The position numbers and the translations under genes were made by a program. Positions 16,856-26,474 of a stretch of 55,495 nucleotides of DNA are shown piece by piece. Origin of the DNA: Rhodospirillaceae bacterium (lineage in GTDB: Bacteria; Pseudomonadota; Alphaproteobacteria; Rhodospirillales; Casp-alpha2); assembly GCA_002686255.1 (NCBI GenBank), contig NZAZ01000143.1:1-55495 (forward strand), in the 5' to 3' direction. Positions within the stretch are counted from its first letter, which is position 1. Each line of letters opens with the position of its first letter. The notes under the pieces are model-generated. The model was given only the letters and a program-made list of their open reading frames with translations, had not been told where the DNA came from and did no database searches.

Positions 16856-18127
16856 TCAGGCGCATTCCCGGACCATGGGCGCCCGGAGCCCGAACTTTCG
16901 CGCCAACCGGTCCAGGTCCCGGTCATGGGAGAAACGCTCGCGCACCCGCCGGTGGCCTCCGGCCCCCAGCCGTGCGCGCAAGTCCGGATCGGCGATCAGT
17001 TCCGCCACGGCGGCGGCCAGGCTTTCCTCGTCGCCGGGCGGCACCAGCACCCCGGTCTCGCCGTCGACGATCAGTTCGGGGATCGCCGACAGCGCCGTTG
17101 AAACGCAGGCCAGCCCCTGGCTCTGGGCTTCCATCAGCACGTTGGGCAGGCCGTCCCGGTCGCCGTCCGGGGCGATGCGGCTGGCGAGGACGAATAGGTC
17201 GGCGGCGCGGTAATGTTCGAGCACCGTCTCTTGGGCGCAGGCGCCCATCCACGTTATCCGGCCGCCGATGCCGAGCGCCCGTGCCCGGCGTTGCAGACCG
17301 CCCCTGAGCGGCCCGCCGCCGATATGGACGAACCGCCAATGCAGATCTTCCGGAATGCGGCCGAGGGCACCCAAAAGCGTCCCGTATCCTTTCTTTTCGA
17401 CCGCCCGGCCGACCGACAGGATGACCACCGGGTCTTTTTCCGAGCCGCCGTCGGGCTGGGAAACGCCCCGATCCGGCGCCGGAAAGCGCCCCAGGTCGAG
17501 ACCGTGATAGACCAATTCAACCGCGTCCGGGCGGTCGGCCAGGGCGGCCAGGGCGTTCAGGTGCCGTTGCCCGTGGGCGGTGCAGGTGACCAGCCAGTCG
17601 GCGGTTTTTAGCTTCTCAGTTTTTTCCCACGCCGGCGTTGTCCAGATGTCGCGGGCGTGGGCCGAACAGCTCCAGGGGATGTCCAGCATCATCGCCGCAT
17701 AGCGCGCCACCGAGGCCGGGGTATGCAGGAAATGGGCATGCAGACGGGATACCCCTGGCCCCGCCTCATCGGCCAGGACCAGGGCCTGGGCGAAACTTCG
17801 GGCCCGGGCCGGGCTCGGGCCGCGGCGGAGGTCGCTGAGCCATTGCCCCCAAGCGGCCCGGAAATCGGCCCGGAAACCGGCCCGGGAACGCAGCCTCTTC
17901 CAGGCCCTGAAGACCCTTAGGGGTTCCAGGGCGGGAAATTCCGGCAAATAGGTGACCGGGGCCTTGATGTCGTCATGGATGGGGTGGCGTTCGGCGTCGG
18001 TGGGCCGGCGGATGGAGGCGATCCGGATATCCAGCCCGCGCTGTTCGAGGGCCATGATTTCCTGAGCGATGAACGTCTCCGACAACCGCGGGTAACCCTT
18101 GACAACAAAGACGACGGCGCCGGACAT
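16856..18127 (-). CDS. Glycosyltransferase family 4 protein
   Basis: 423 aa, GT-B retaining glycosyltransferase. The N-terminal domain begins VVFVVKGYPRLSETFIAQEIMAL, a start typical of exopolysaccharide or colanic-acid-type GT4 enzymes. HAHFLHTPASVARYAAM follows. The C-terminal donor domain shows ILSVGRAVEKKGYGTLL and the E-x7-E region DGLPNVLMEAQSQGLACVST with the PELIVDGETGVLVPPGD loop. It is second in the operon, 6 bp after the upstream gene. A surface glycan role is likely, but the acceptor is unknown. Confidence 0.88.
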   Translation of the reverse strand: MSGAVVFVVKGYPRLSETFIAQEIMALEQRGLDIRIASIRRPTDAERHPIHDDIKAPVTYLPEFPALEPLRVFRAWKRLRSRAGFRADFRAAWGQWLSDLRRGPSPARARSFAQALVLADEAGPGVSRLHAHFLHTPASVARYAAMMLDIPWSCSAHARDIWTTPAWEKTEKLKTADWLVTCTAHGQRHLNALAALADRPDAVELVYHGLDLGRFPAPDRGVSQPDGGSEKDPVVILSVGRAVEKKGYGTLLGALGRIPEDLHWRFVHIGGGPLRGGLQRRARALGIGGRITWMGACAQETVLEHYRAADLFVLASRIAPDGDRDGLPNVLMEAQSQGLACVSTALSAIPELIVDGETGVLVPPGDEESLAAAVAELIADPDLRARLGAGGHRRVRERFSHDRDLDRLARKFGLRAPMVRECA

Positions 18128-18133
18128 CGGCCC

Positions 18134-19369
18134 TTATACCAAGGCGCGCATCGGCCGTTGGATCCCGTCCTGGTCCTCGACGCTATCGCGCACCAGGGCG
18201 CCGATGCGGTCGAGCCCTTCGAGCATGCCCGGCAGCAGGGACTGGGATGGCTTTTGCTGATCGGGCAGGTTCCCGAGCGCCTCGACCATGGTCCGGGTAT
18301 CGAGGTCGCCGTCGGGGATCAACACCTTCAACAGCCCCAGTTCCCCGGCCCGGGTGGCGCGGTAAAGCTGTTCTTTTCTCGGCTCCATCCGGGGGATGAC
18401 AAGGGCCCGCTTGTCGTAGGACATAACCTCGCAGAACGTATTGTAGCCGCCCATGGAAACGACGCCGACGGAATTCGCCATCAGCACTTCCATGCGGGAA
18501 TCGAAGGAAATCACCTCGACCCGGTCCAATTTGGCGGCCCGGTCCATGAATTCTGCCCTAAGCTCCGGCGGCATGAACGGGCCCAGCACCATCAACGCCC
18601 CGAAAGGCAGCGCAAAATCGCCCTCATAGGCGCGCATCACCCAATCGATCATCGCCGCGCCGTCGCCGCCGCCGCCCGGCGTGACCAGAATGTAGGGCTC
18701 TTCCATCTCCAGCTTTTCCAGCGAGTTGTGCTCCTTGGGCAGGGAACGCGGCAAATAGCCGGTGTAGATCATCTTGTCCCCGAGCGCCGGGGTCACGTCC
18801 ATGGCCGCCAGGGGATTGAAGAATTCATAGAGGCCGTAGATCCAGATGTCGTCGTACAGGTCGTCCATCGCCGTCAGCATGTTGCGGCCGGCCCATTCCC
18901 GCTTCAGCAGCGTCGGCTCGTCCATGATGTCGCGCAGGCCCAGGATGGTCTTGGTGGCGGTGCCCTTGAGCATGTGGAGCGTATCGGTCATTTCCCCTTT
19001 CAGGCCCAGCGGCTCCTTGTCGACCAGAAACAGGTCGGGGGCGAATTCCCGGGTCGTGTTGCGGATGATGGATTCCCGGATCGAGAGCGTCTCCGAGAGG
19101 TCGATTTTGAGCCCGAGGGAAGTGTATTCGCCGTTATAGAGCTTGATGACGCCGGGGATGCGGATGAAGTCCACCCGGGCGCGGAAATCGAATTCGGCGA
19201 TGATCGGCGAGCCCGACAGGATCAGGATGGTCAGGCCCTTGAACCGCTCGACCAGGGAATGGGCGATGGCCCGGCAACGCCGCAGATGGCCAAGACCGAA
19301 AGTGTCATGGCTGTAGATCATCAACCGCTTGGCGTTAAGACGTTCGGTCACTTCCCTGGGTTCCCTCAT
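18134..19369 (-). CDS. Predicted glycosyltransferase, COG4671-type
   Basis: 411 aa. The start RLMIYSHDTFGLGHLRRCRAIA has the G-x-GH acceptor-domain signature, and the C-terminal half has YILVTPGGGGDG and GVVSMGGYNTFCEVMSYDKRALVIPR, equivalent to the donor-binding loops of the MurG-like GT-B group. It shares architecture with the protein at 15080-16246 but is clearly diverged from it. It is the first gene of the operon; the 143-bp gap upstream to the peptide-transporter permease (19370-19512) should hold the promoter. A hairpin AGCGG-TTCAAG-CCGCT near 19426 lies in that gap. Confidence 0.82.
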   Translation of the reverse strand: MREPREVTERLNAKRLMIYSHDTFGLGHLRRCRAIAHSLVERFKGLTILILSGSPIIAEFDFRARVDFIRIPGVIKLYNGEYTSLGLKIDLSETLSIRESIIRNTTREFAPDLFLVDKEPLGLKGEMTDTLHMLKGTATKTILGLRDIMDEPTLLKREWAGRNMLTAMDDLYDDIWIYGLYEFFNPLAAMDVTPALGDKMIYTGYLPRSLPKEHNSLEKLEMEEPYILVTPGGGGDGAAMIDWVMRAYEGDFALPFGALMVLGPFMPPELRAEFMDRAAKLDRVEVISFDSRMEVLMANSVGVVSMGGYNTFCEVMSYDKRALVIPRMEPRKEQLYRATRAGELGLLKVLIPDGDLDTRTMVEALGNLPDQQKPSQSLLPGMLEGLDRIGALVRDSVEDQDGIQRPMRALV

Positions 19370-19512
19370 TGTCCGCTCATGAAGGCTTATAATTGAGTTT
19401 ATGAGCGCCTTCTATGAACGGGTTCACAGAGCGGTTCAAGCCGCTATGCAAGCCTCGGTAGACTAGCCTGAAAACACGTTTTTTTTAAACAAATAAGCCA
19501 TGAGTTCACGTT

Positions 19513-20685
19513 TTATTTATAAGGATCGGCGGCGTCCCTGAGTCCGTCGCCAAAAAGGCTGAAGGCCAGGATCGTCAGGATCACCGGCACCACCGGCAGC
19601 ATCAGCCACGGATAGAGCACAACGATGTTGATGTTCTGGGCCTCGTTCAGCAGCACCCCCCAACTGGTGATCGGGGCGCGCAGGCCTATACCTAAGAAGC
19701 TGAGCGCCGTTTCGCCGAGGATCATGGTCGGAATGGAAAGCGTGGCCGAGGCGATCAGATAGCTCATGAACCCGGGCAGCAGATGGCGCCCGATGATGCG
19801 CGACGGCTTCGCCCCCATCAGCTTCGCCGCGGTGCAGAATTCCTCTTCGCGCAACGAGAACAGCTTCGAGCGGACGGCGCGCGCCAGGCTGGTCCATTCG
19901 AGCAGGGCCAGGATGATGGTGATGGCCAGATAGATCACCAGCGGGCTCCACGTCAGCGGCATGATCGCGGATAACGCCATCCACAGCGGAATTTGGGGGA
20001 ACGACTGCATGATTTCGATGATCCGCTGGATGACGGTATCGATCAGGCCGCCGAAATACCCGGCTATGCCGCCGATGAACATGCCGATGATGAAGCTGAG
20101 GGTGATCCCCACCAGCCCGATGGTCAGCGATATCCGCGACCCGTAGATGATCCTCGACAGCACGTCGCGGCCCAGGCGGTCGGTGCCGAGCAGGAAAAGG
20201 GTCCCGCTTTCGGCCGGGCAGACCAGGTGCAGGCGGCTGGTGGTGATGCCCCAGAAGTCGTATTCGTCGCCCTGGCAGAAAAACCGCAGGCGCTGGATAT
20301 TGCCCAGGTTGTCGGTGTATTCGCGTTTCAGTTTTACCATGTTCAGCTTGTAATCCATCCCATAGACGAAGGGGCCGATGAATTCGCCGTCGTGGAACAG
20401 GTGAACGGATTGCGGCGGCGCGTAGATATGGCCGATATCGCGGGAATGGATGTCATAGGGGGCGAGGAATTCGCTGATCAGGATGGTCCCGTAAAGCACC
20501 AACAGGAAAAGACCGGAAAAAACCGCCAGCCGGTGCCATTTCAGCTTCCACCACATGAGCTTCCACTGCGAGGCCAGGAAATAGCGTTCCAGTTCGGGGG
20601 CGATTTTGGCCGCCGCCTTGGGGTCGAACGGCTCCGTCGAGACGAAGTGCCGCAGCGGCGCGTCGGGGTTGTTGGGCGTGGTCAT
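19513..20685 (-). CDS. Oligopeptide ABC transporter permease (DppC/YejE-like)
   Basis: 390 aa inner-membrane permease of a peptide/nickel-type importer. A cytoplasmic N-terminus of about 50 residues and one membrane helix are followed by a large periplasmic loop (about 80-165, longer than in DppC). The BPD_transp_1 core follows. It holds LGTDRLGRDVLSRIIYGSRIS and the EAA loop EEEFCTAAKLMGAKPSRIIGRHLLPG, where the ATPase docks. The closing FSLFGDGLRDAADP is typical of DppC/OppC subunits. The length and loop match the YejE-like branch. The start overlaps the stop of the partner permease by 4 bp; it is the last gene of the operon. Confidence 0.93.
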   Translation of the reverse strand: MTTPNNPDAPLRHFVSTEPFDPKAAAKIAPELERYFLASQWKLMWWKLKWHRLAVFSGLFLLVLYGTILISEFLAPYDIHSRDIGHIYAPPQSVHLFHDGEFIGPFVYGMDYKLNMVKLKREYTDNLGNIQRLRFFCQGDEYDFWGITTSRLHLVCPAESGTLFLLGTDRLGRDVLSRIIYGSRISLTIGLVGITLSFIIGMFIGGIAGYFGGLIDTVIQRIIEIMQSFPQIPLWMALSAIMPLTWSPLVIYLAITIILALLEWTSLARAVRSKLFSLREEEFCTAAKLMGAKPSRIIGRHLLPGFMSYLIASATLSIPTMILGETALSFLGIGLRAPITSWGVLLNEAQNINIVVLYPWLMLPVVPVILTILAFSLFGDGLRDAADPYK

Positions 20686-21680
20686 CGTTCCGCCCCCTGG
20701 TCAAGACGGATGCGCGGGTCCAGAAAAGTCAGGGCGATATCGGAAATCAGCACCCCAACCACCGTCAGCATCGACAGGAACATCAGGAACGACCCGGCAA
20801 GGTACATGTCCTGGCTTTGCAGGGCCGAGATCAGGATCGGCCCCGTCGTCGGCAGCGACAGCACGATGGCCACCAGTTCGGCGCCGGAAATAACGCTCGG
20901 CAGCAGGTGGCCGATGTCGCCGACCATGAAGTTGATGGCGACGCGGAGCGGATACTTGACCAGCAGCCGGTAACCCGGCAGCCCCCTGGCGCGGGCGGCG
21001 GTGACGTAATGTTTTCCGAGCTCGTCCAGCAGGTTGGCCCGGAGCCTGCGGATCATGCCGGCGGTCCCGGCGGTGCCGATGACGACGACCGGCACCCACA
21101 GGTGTTCCAGCACCGATACCGCCTTGTCCACGGACCAGGGCATGTTCAGGTATTCCGGGTCCATCAGGCCGCCGATGGAGGTCCCGAACACGACATTGGC
21201 GAAATAGAGCATGATCAGGGCGAGCAGGAAGTTCGGCGTCGCCAGCCCCAGCAACCCCAGCAGGGTCAGGCCGTAATCGCCCCAACTGTATTGATGGGTG
21301 GCCGAATAGATGGCGATGGGGAAGGCGACGATCCAGGTGAACATGATGGTGGCGATGGAGATCAGGATGGTCAGCAACAGACGGTCGCCGATCACTTCCG
21401 ACACCGGCAGGCGGTATTCGAAGGAAAAGCCGAAATCACCCTGCACCATGCCCGTGATCCAGCCGAAGTAGCGTTCATAGGCCGGCTTTTCGAAGCCGTA
21501 TTGCTGGCGCAGGAAATTCAGCAGTTCCGGATTGGCTTGTTCGCCCTGGGCTTCAAGCTGGGCGATGTAGCTTTCGATGTAATCGCCGGGCGGCAGCTCG
21601 ATGATGATGAAAACCAGCAGGCTGATCACCAGCAGCGTCGGGATCATCAACAACAGTCGGCGGATAATGTACGTGATCAT
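20682..21680 (-). CDS. Oligopeptide ABC transporter permease (DppB/YejB-like)
   Basis: 332 aa. The N-terminal MITYIIRRLLLMIPTLLVIS and the conserved DppB-type motif FLRQQYGFEKPAYERYFGW are followed by six membrane helices. The EAA loop reads HYVTAARARGLPGYRLLVKYPLR. The C-terminal ADFRYRP-like end is replaced by LISDIALTFLDPRIRLD, usual for this subunit. It forms the heterodimeric channel with the next gene, which it overlaps by ATGA. It is 15 bp downstream of the binding protein gene. Confidence 0.95.
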   Translation of the reverse strand: MITYIIRRLLLMIPTLLVISLLVFIIIELPPGDYIESYIAQLEAQGEQANPELLNFLRQQYGFEKPAYERYFGWITGMVQGDFGFSFEYRLPVSEVIGDRLLLTILISIATIMFTWIVAFPIAIYSATHQYSWGDYGLTLLGLLGLATPNFLLALIMLYFANVVFGTSIGGLMDPEYLNMPWSVDKAVSVLEHLWVPVVVIGTAGTAGMIRRLRANLLDELGKHYVTAARARGLPGYRLLVKYPLRVAINFMVGDIGHLLPSVISGAELVAIVLSLPTTGPILISALQSQDMYLAGSFLMFLSMLTVVGVLISDIALTFLDPRIRLDQGAER

Positions 21681-21695
21681 GCGGCGGCGTCCGTT

Positions 21696-23612
21696 TTAAC
21701 CCTGATCCTTGGCATTACCCGCGAACCAGAAGGTATCCGGCCGGTAAATTCCGAAATAGGCCCCGGGGTTCCAGTTGTGGAAGCCTTCGGCGGGAACGTT
21801 CCTGAGGCGGTTGTTGACGACCACCGGCTGCAGGGTGCGGTTGATGATGCCGATGGAAAAGACCTGTTCGGCGTGGATCTTGAGAATGCGGCGCCAGATA
21901 TCTTCCTGCTCGGAAAGAGCGGAGGCGTTGTTCCAGGCCGACATCAGGCCGAGAAGCTGCTTGGCTTCGGGCAAGTCGGGGGGTTCCCCCGCCTTGCCGT
22001 TGCTTTCCACGAATTTGCCCCACTTCGGCCATTGCAATTGGTACTGGCGGGTGGGGACGAATTCATCGGGCGTCATATCCGCCGTCGGAATCCCGTTCGA
22101 CAGGCCCGACCAGACGGCCATCTTGGAATCGCCGGAAAACACCCGGTTGCGGAAGATGTCGCGCTGGGCCGGCCGGGACAGCATCTTGATCCCGGCTTTC
22201 AGCCACGTGTCGTGGATCAATTCCAGGATATCGGTGATCTCCGTTTTTTCGCCCGACGTATCGATGGTAATGACCGCCGGTCGGCCATCCGGCAGCAGGC
22301 GGACGCCGTTGGCGTTTTTCTTGTCCAGCCCCATCCCGTCGAGCAGCCGGTTGGCCCTTGTCAGGTCGAAGCCGGCCCACAGCGTCCGGTATTCGGGCCG
22401 GAACAGGGGGCTTTCCTCGATGATCGAATTGTTGCCGCCCCGGGCCAGCCCGAAATAGGCGACCTGGTTGATTTCGTTGCGGTCGATGGCCATCGACAGG
22501 GCGCGGCGAAACCGCACGTCCCTGAGGATTTTTCGCCACACCGGGTCATTGGTGTTGAGGTTGGGGTAAATGGCGACATGGGACCCCTTCACCGTGCGCC
22601 ACAGGTGGACCGACTGGTCGTAGCGTTTCTCGCTTTCCTTCAGGAAGGTATAGTCTTCGAAGGCGATGTAGCGGCTTTGAAGGTCCGATTCCCCGGCCCC
22701 GGTCTTGGCCGAGATCAGGTCGCGAAGGCTGATGTTCATGATCACCCGGTCGATGTAGGGAAGCTGGCGGCCGGCGGCGTCGACGCGGTGGAAGAAAGGA
22801 TTGCGCGCGAACACGAACCGTTGCGAGGGCGGCTTGGTGGTGTTCATCCACGGTTGCAGCGTCGGCATTTCGGGATTATCCAGGGTATACATGCGGTCCT
22901 TGGACTGATGCAGCACCGACCAGTCCATGAGACGCTCTTTTTCGGCCATCTTTTTCAGCTCCTGGGCGTCCGAATAGCGGGCGTGAAAGCGTTTCATATA
23001 GTGGGCCGGGCGATAGATGAACAAAGGCGCCGCGCTGGCCATCCCGGCCAGGAAAAATGGATTGGGCCGGGACCAGGCGTAGCGCACGGTCCTTTCGTCG
23101 ATGACCTTGAATTCCGGCAGCTCCCCGCCGACCAGCAGCTTCTTGGGCGGACCCAGGGGCGACAACTTCTTGTTGGTCGCCATGTCTTCCCAGTAATAGC
23201 GGAAGTCCTCGGCGGTGAAGGGATGGCCGTCGGACCACTTGTGCCCGGGGCGCAGCGTGAGCGTGAATTCGCGGCCGTCCTTGATTTCGAACCGCTCCAG
23301 GATATCGGGGACGAGTTTCAGGTCGCTGGTATAGGCGGCCAGGCGTGCATAGCCGTAGATGGTCATCAAGCGCACGTCCCTGCCCTTGCCCATGATGAGA
23401 CGCATTTCGCCGCCGTGGCGCCCGGGGGTCTTGTCCTTGCCGTTCATGACCACGACCGAGGGCGCCTGGGGAACCCGGCCTGTGACCGGCGGCAGCTTCC
23501 CCTCGGCGACGCGGCCGGCAAGCGACGGCGTTTCCTGGAGCGCGCCCGCCAGGGCGGCAACGGGAGCGGCGGCGATCAGCAACGCCGCCCATACCGGCAA
23601 TAGACGGTTCAT
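21696..23612 (-). CDS. Periplasmic oligopeptide-binding protein (SBP family 5)
   Basis: 638 aa. A signal peptide (MNRLLPVWAALLIAAAPVAALAG) directs it to the periplasm. The family 5 pattern is visible: LVPDILERFEIKDGREFTLTLRPGHKWSDG followed by TAEDFRYYWED, and later the strand DVRFRRALSMAIDRNEIN. This long form resembles binding proteins that pair with YejBE-type permeases. The ligand (peptide or other) is unknown. ATG 23612 overlaps the ATPase stop (ATGA); a longer open frame to 23933 is antisense-like overlap with the ATPase gene and lacks homology. Confidence 0.93.
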   Translation of the reverse strand: MNRLLPVWAALLIAAAPVAALAGALQETPSLAGRVAEGKLPPVTGRVPQAPSVVVMNGKDKTPGRHGGEMRLIMGKGRDVRLMTIYGYARLAAYTSDLKLVPDILERFEIKDGREFTLTLRPGHKWSDGHPFTAEDFRYYWEDMATNKKLSPLGPPKKLLVGGELPEFKVIDERTVRYAWSRPNPFFLAGMASAAPLFIYRPAHYMKRFHARYSDAQELKKMAEKERLMDWSVLHQSKDRMYTLDNPEMPTLQPWMNTTKPPSQRFVFARNPFFHRVDAAGRQLPYIDRVIMNISLRDLISAKTGAGESDLQSRYIAFEDYTFLKESEKRYDQSVHLWRTVKGSHVAIYPNLNTNDPVWRKILRDVRFRRALSMAIDRNEINQVAYFGLARGGNNSIIEESPLFRPEYRTLWAGFDLTRANRLLDGMGLDKKNANGVRLLPDGRPAVITIDTSGEKTEITDILELIHDTWLKAGIKMLSRPAQRDIFRNRVFSGDSKMAVWSGLSNGIPTADMTPDEFVPTRQYQLQWPKWGKFVESNGKAGEPPDLPEAKQLLGLMSAWNNASALSEQEDIWRRILKIHAEQVFSIGIINRTLQPVVVNNRLRNVPAEGFHNWNPGAYFGIYRPDTFWFAGNAKDQG

Positions 23613-25519
23613 GAAACGCTCCGCAAAACCTGTTCGCCTTCGGTCCCGGACGAGGCGAGGACAAAATGTCCGCCGTCGACTTCGATGAAGTCCAGGGATG
23701 TGGCCCGGGATGTGGAAGAATCGACCGTAAACGGGCCGGGCCAGGCTGCGGGGTCCGACATCCGGCCGTCCATCAAGACCTCGAAATCCAGGCGTTTTTT
23801 CAAATCGGCGAAAGGCACCGCCGCCATGAGGGCCCGGGTATAAGGATGGATGGGGGACTTGAACAGGGACTCGCGGGGCGCCATCTCGACCAGCCGGCCC
23901 TGGCACATGACGGCGATGTCGTCGGCGACGCAATCGACTACGGCCAGGTTGTGAGTGATGAACAGATACGTCAGTTCAAGCTCCTCCTGAAGGTCCCGCA
24001 CGAGATTGAGAACCTCCGCCTGGATGGAAACGTCGAGGGCGGAAACCGGCTCGTCGAAGACGATCAGGTCCGGCTTCAGGGCCAGGGCGCGGGCAATGCC
24101 GATGCGCTGCGCCTGGCCGCCGGAGAAGCTGTGCGGATAGCGGTTGAGGAACCGGGGGTCCAGACCCACCGCCCGCATCAGCTCCATGACGATTTCGCGC
24201 TGGCTGGCGTCGTCGCCGACGTTGTGGATCACCAGCGGTTCGCGGATGATGTCGAACACCGTCATCCTGGGGTTCAGGGAACTGAAGGGTTCCTGGAAAA
24301 CCATCTGGATTTTCGGCCGGTAGGGAAGCAGGTCCTTTTCCTTGAGGCTCGCCAGATCGACGATGTTGCCGCGGTCATTGAAAAGGATCAGGCCGGAATC
24401 GGGGGAATAGGCCCGCATGATGCATTTCGAAACGCTCGATTTGCCGCAGCCGCTTTCGCCGATCAGCCCGAAGCATTCGCCGCGCTTGATCGAAAAACTG
24501 ACGTCCTTGACGGCTTCGACGACGGTCTGTTTGCCGGTCCCGAAAAAGCTGCCCTTGCGGGTGCGGAAGCTTTTGCAGACGTTCTTGACCTCCAGCATCG
24601 GCCGGCCGTCGTTGGCCTCTTCCGGCCACTCTTCGCGGTCGGAAATCAGCGGCCCCAGTTCGGAATCGATGTCGCTGACGGAGACCAGGCGCTGGGTGTG
24701 CTTCATGCCGAACCGCGGCACCGCCGAAAACAGCGCCTTCAGGTAGGGATGGCGGGAATCGCCGAAAATGTCCCCGATGGCGCCGCTTTCCATGATCTTG
24801 CCCTGGTGGACGACCACGACCTCGTCGGCCAGATTGGCGACGACGCCGAGATCATGGGTGATCAGCAGCACCGCCAGGCCGAGTTCCTGGCGCAGATCCT
24901 TGATCAATTTCAGAATCTGCGCCTGCACCGAAACGTCCAGCGCCGTCGTCGATTCATCGGCGATGACGAGGCTGGGACGGCAGACCAGGGCCATGGCGAT
25001 CATCGCCCGCTGCCTGAGGCCGCCCGAAAGCTCGAACGGGTAAAGCCCCATGGCGTCGGCCGGATTGGGGAACCCGACCAGGCCGAGCATCCTTTCGGTC
25101 TGCTCCAGGCCTTCCTTGCGGCCGATGTCCCGATGCAGGAAAAGCGCCTCGCTGACCTGGTCGCCGATGGTATGCAGGTGCGAAAAGGACGCCATGGCGT
25201 CCTGGAAGATCATCGAGATATACCCGCCGCGCAGCGTGCGCATCTGCTCGCCTTCGGGGTTCAGTTTGGCGAGGTTGATGGGTTCTCCCCAGTAATTCGG
25301 CTCGTAAAACAGGATTTCGCCGCCGGTAATCCGGGCCTTGGCCGGCAGCAACCCCATGATCGCCTGGGCGGTGACCGATTTTCCCGAACCCGACTCGCCG
25401 ACCAAGGCGACGATCGTCCCCGGACGAACGGAGAAAGAGAAATCCATGACCGCGTGAACGACGCCACGGGGGATTTCAAAATCGATTTGCAGGTTATTGA
25501 TCTTCAGAAGGTCGGTCAC
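23609..25519 (-). CDS. Oligopeptide ABC transporter ATPase, two fused NBDs
   Basis: 636 aa from GTG 25519. Two complete nucleotide-binding domains are fused. The first has Walker A GESGSGKS, signature SGGLRQRAMIAMALVCRP and Walker B LVIADESTTALD. The second has Walker A GESGCGKS, signature SGGQAQRIGIARALALKP and Walker B LIVFDEPVSALD. Each is followed by the peptide-type C-terminal extension (HPYLKALFSAVPR, HPYTRALMAAVPF). Fused DppD-DppF/YejF-like ATPases serve both permeases in one chain. GTG is chosen because the domain begins immediately (TDLLKINNLQIDF). It is first in the operon, so the promoter should lie in 25520-25715, which has no gene on this strand. Confidence 0.93.
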   Translation of the reverse strand: MTDLLKINNLQIDFEIPRGVVHAVMDFSFSVRPGTIVALVGESGSGKSVTAQAIMGLLPAKARITGGEILFYEPNYWGEPINLAKLNPEGEQMRTLRGGYISMIFQDAMASFSHLHTIGDQVSEALFLHRDIGRKEGLEQTERMLGLVGFPNPADAMGLYPFELSGGLRQRAMIAMALVCRPSLVIADESTTALDVSVQAQILKLIKDLRQELGLAVLLITHDLGVVANLADEVVVVHQGKIMESGAIGDIFGDSRHPYLKALFSAVPRFGMKHTQRLVSVSDIDSELGPLISDREEWPEEANDGRPMLEVKNVCKSFRTRKGSFFGTGKQTVVEAVKDVSFSIKRGECFGLIGESGCGKSSVSKCIMRAYSPDSGLILFNDRGNIVDLASLKEKDLLPYRPKIQMVFQEPFSSLNPRMTVFDIIREPLVIHNVGDDASQREIVMELMRAVGLDPRFLNRYPHSFSGGQAQRIGIARALALKPDLIVFDEPVSALDVSIQAEVLNLVRDLQEELELTYLFITHNLAVVDCVADDIAVMCQGRLVEMAPRESLFKSPIHPYTRALMAAVPFADLKKRLDFEVLMDGRMSDPAAWPGPFTVDSSTSRATSLDFIEVDGGHFVLASSGTEGEQVLRSVS

Positions 25520-25715
25520 GGACTGTCCGGTACGCCGAATATTTGACGAAAAAGGAAGGTCATTGATTGATAGCCAGGCCCTGGGATCGTTGCGGTTGTT
25601 TTTCCAGGCAGGAATATAGTTGTTTTTTAGTGGCTGAAATACAGGTAATTTCGCCAAAACCGCATTTCGACGCTTGGCAAACGGGACCCTTGGAGCCGGG
25701 GCTCAGCCTTCCAAA

Positions 25716-25880
25716 ATGGACGCAAACAGGATTTCGTTCGACGAACTGAAAGCCTATTGGGTAAAGGTCGATCACTTCGCCGCCGCGGGCAGGAAAATCC
25801 GGGAAATCGTCCGCACCCCCGGCGACGGAAGGTGGGTGGACGGCCATATCGCCATGATCAAGCCATTGGCTGAGTTTTAA
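25716..25880 (+). CDS. Small hypothetical protein, possibly a gene remnant
   Basis: A 54-residue frame (MDANRISFDELKAYWVKVDH... to KPLAEF) with normal composition, ending 24 bp before the first of three methyltransferases. I do not recognise it. There is no convincing ribosome binding site before ATG 25716. The sequence could be a fragment of a longer enzyme, since it lacks a hydrophobic core of its own. Its orientation and position suggest co-transcription with the methyltransferases if it is real. Confidence 0.35.
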   Translation: MDANRISFDELKAYWVKVDHFAAAGRKIREIVRTPGDGRWVDGHIAMIKPLAEF

Positions 25881-25904
25881 GCGTCTCGTGTGCTACGCTC
25901 AAGC

Positions 25905-26474
25905 ATGGAACTGAACGAAAAACACATCGAAAACACCAAGCTGATCGCCAATCGCGCCCGGCTGTTGGAGCATTTCCCGAAAAACGCCGTGGTCGCCGAA
26001 ATCGGCGTCGCCGAAGGGAGGTATTCGGAGAAAATCCTTTCGGTGACCGAGCCCCGGGAACTGCATCTGATCGACATCTGGGACTCCGGGCGCTTCGGCG
26101 AAACGGCCATGCTGGCGGTCCGGGATAAATTCAAGGAACCGATCGACGCCGGGCGCATCGCCGTCCACCGGGGGCTTTCCCTTGAGGTATTGCGGGGTTT
26201 CGAGGACGGTTATTTCGATTGGGTCTACCTGGATACTTCCCACCGCTACGCCGATACCCTGGACGAGCTGGAATGCTGCCGGTTGAAGGTCAAGGACGGC
26301 GGCCTGATCGCCGGCCATGATTATGCGTCGGGAAACATCGAAAGCGGGCTTCGCTACGGCGTCGTCGAGGCCGTCAACGAATTCTGCAACAAGCACGATT
26401 GGCGGTTGGCGTACCTGACCAACGAAGCCGGGCGGTATCTGTCGTTCGCCATCACTGATACCAAGGATCGATGA
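25905..26474 (+). CDS. Class I SAM methyltransferase (Methyltransf_24-like)
   Basis: 189 aa. The SAM site is visible: VVAEIGVAEGRYSEKIL (motif I), ELHLIDIWDSG (acidic residue at the end of strand 2) and YFDWVYLDTSHRYADTLDELE, a pattern seen in sugar and peptide O-methyltransferases of the Methyltransf_24 group. GLIAGHDYAS follows as strand 5. The substrate is unknown. ATG 25905 is preferred; a GTG at 25890 is possible. Its stop overlaps the start of the next methyltransferase. Confidence 0.8.
   Translation: MELNEKHIENTKLIANRARLLEHFPKNAVVAEIGVAEGRYSEKILSVTEPRELHLIDIWDSGRFGETAMLAVRDKFKEPIDAGRIAVHRGLSLEVLRGFEDGYFDWVYLDTSHRYADTLDELECCRLKVKDGGLIAGHDYASGNIESGLRYGVVEAVNEFCNKHDWRLAYLTNEAGRYLSFAITDTKDR

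Noticed and set aside
17975..19396. A 473-codon plus-strand frame opposite the first glycosyltransferase
   Set aside because: Shadow of the GT-B gene; no ribosome binding site or domain.
20817..23603. A 928-codon open frame on the plus strand opposite the peptide transporter genes
   Set aside because: It is antisense to three well-supported genes. Its composition (His, Gln, Asp, Arg, Gly rich, without domains) is typical of a GC-rich shadow frame.
23666..25546. A 626-codon open frame opposite the fused ABC ATPase
   Set aside because: Same reasoning: complete overlap with a recognised two-domain ATPase and no recognisable motif of its own.
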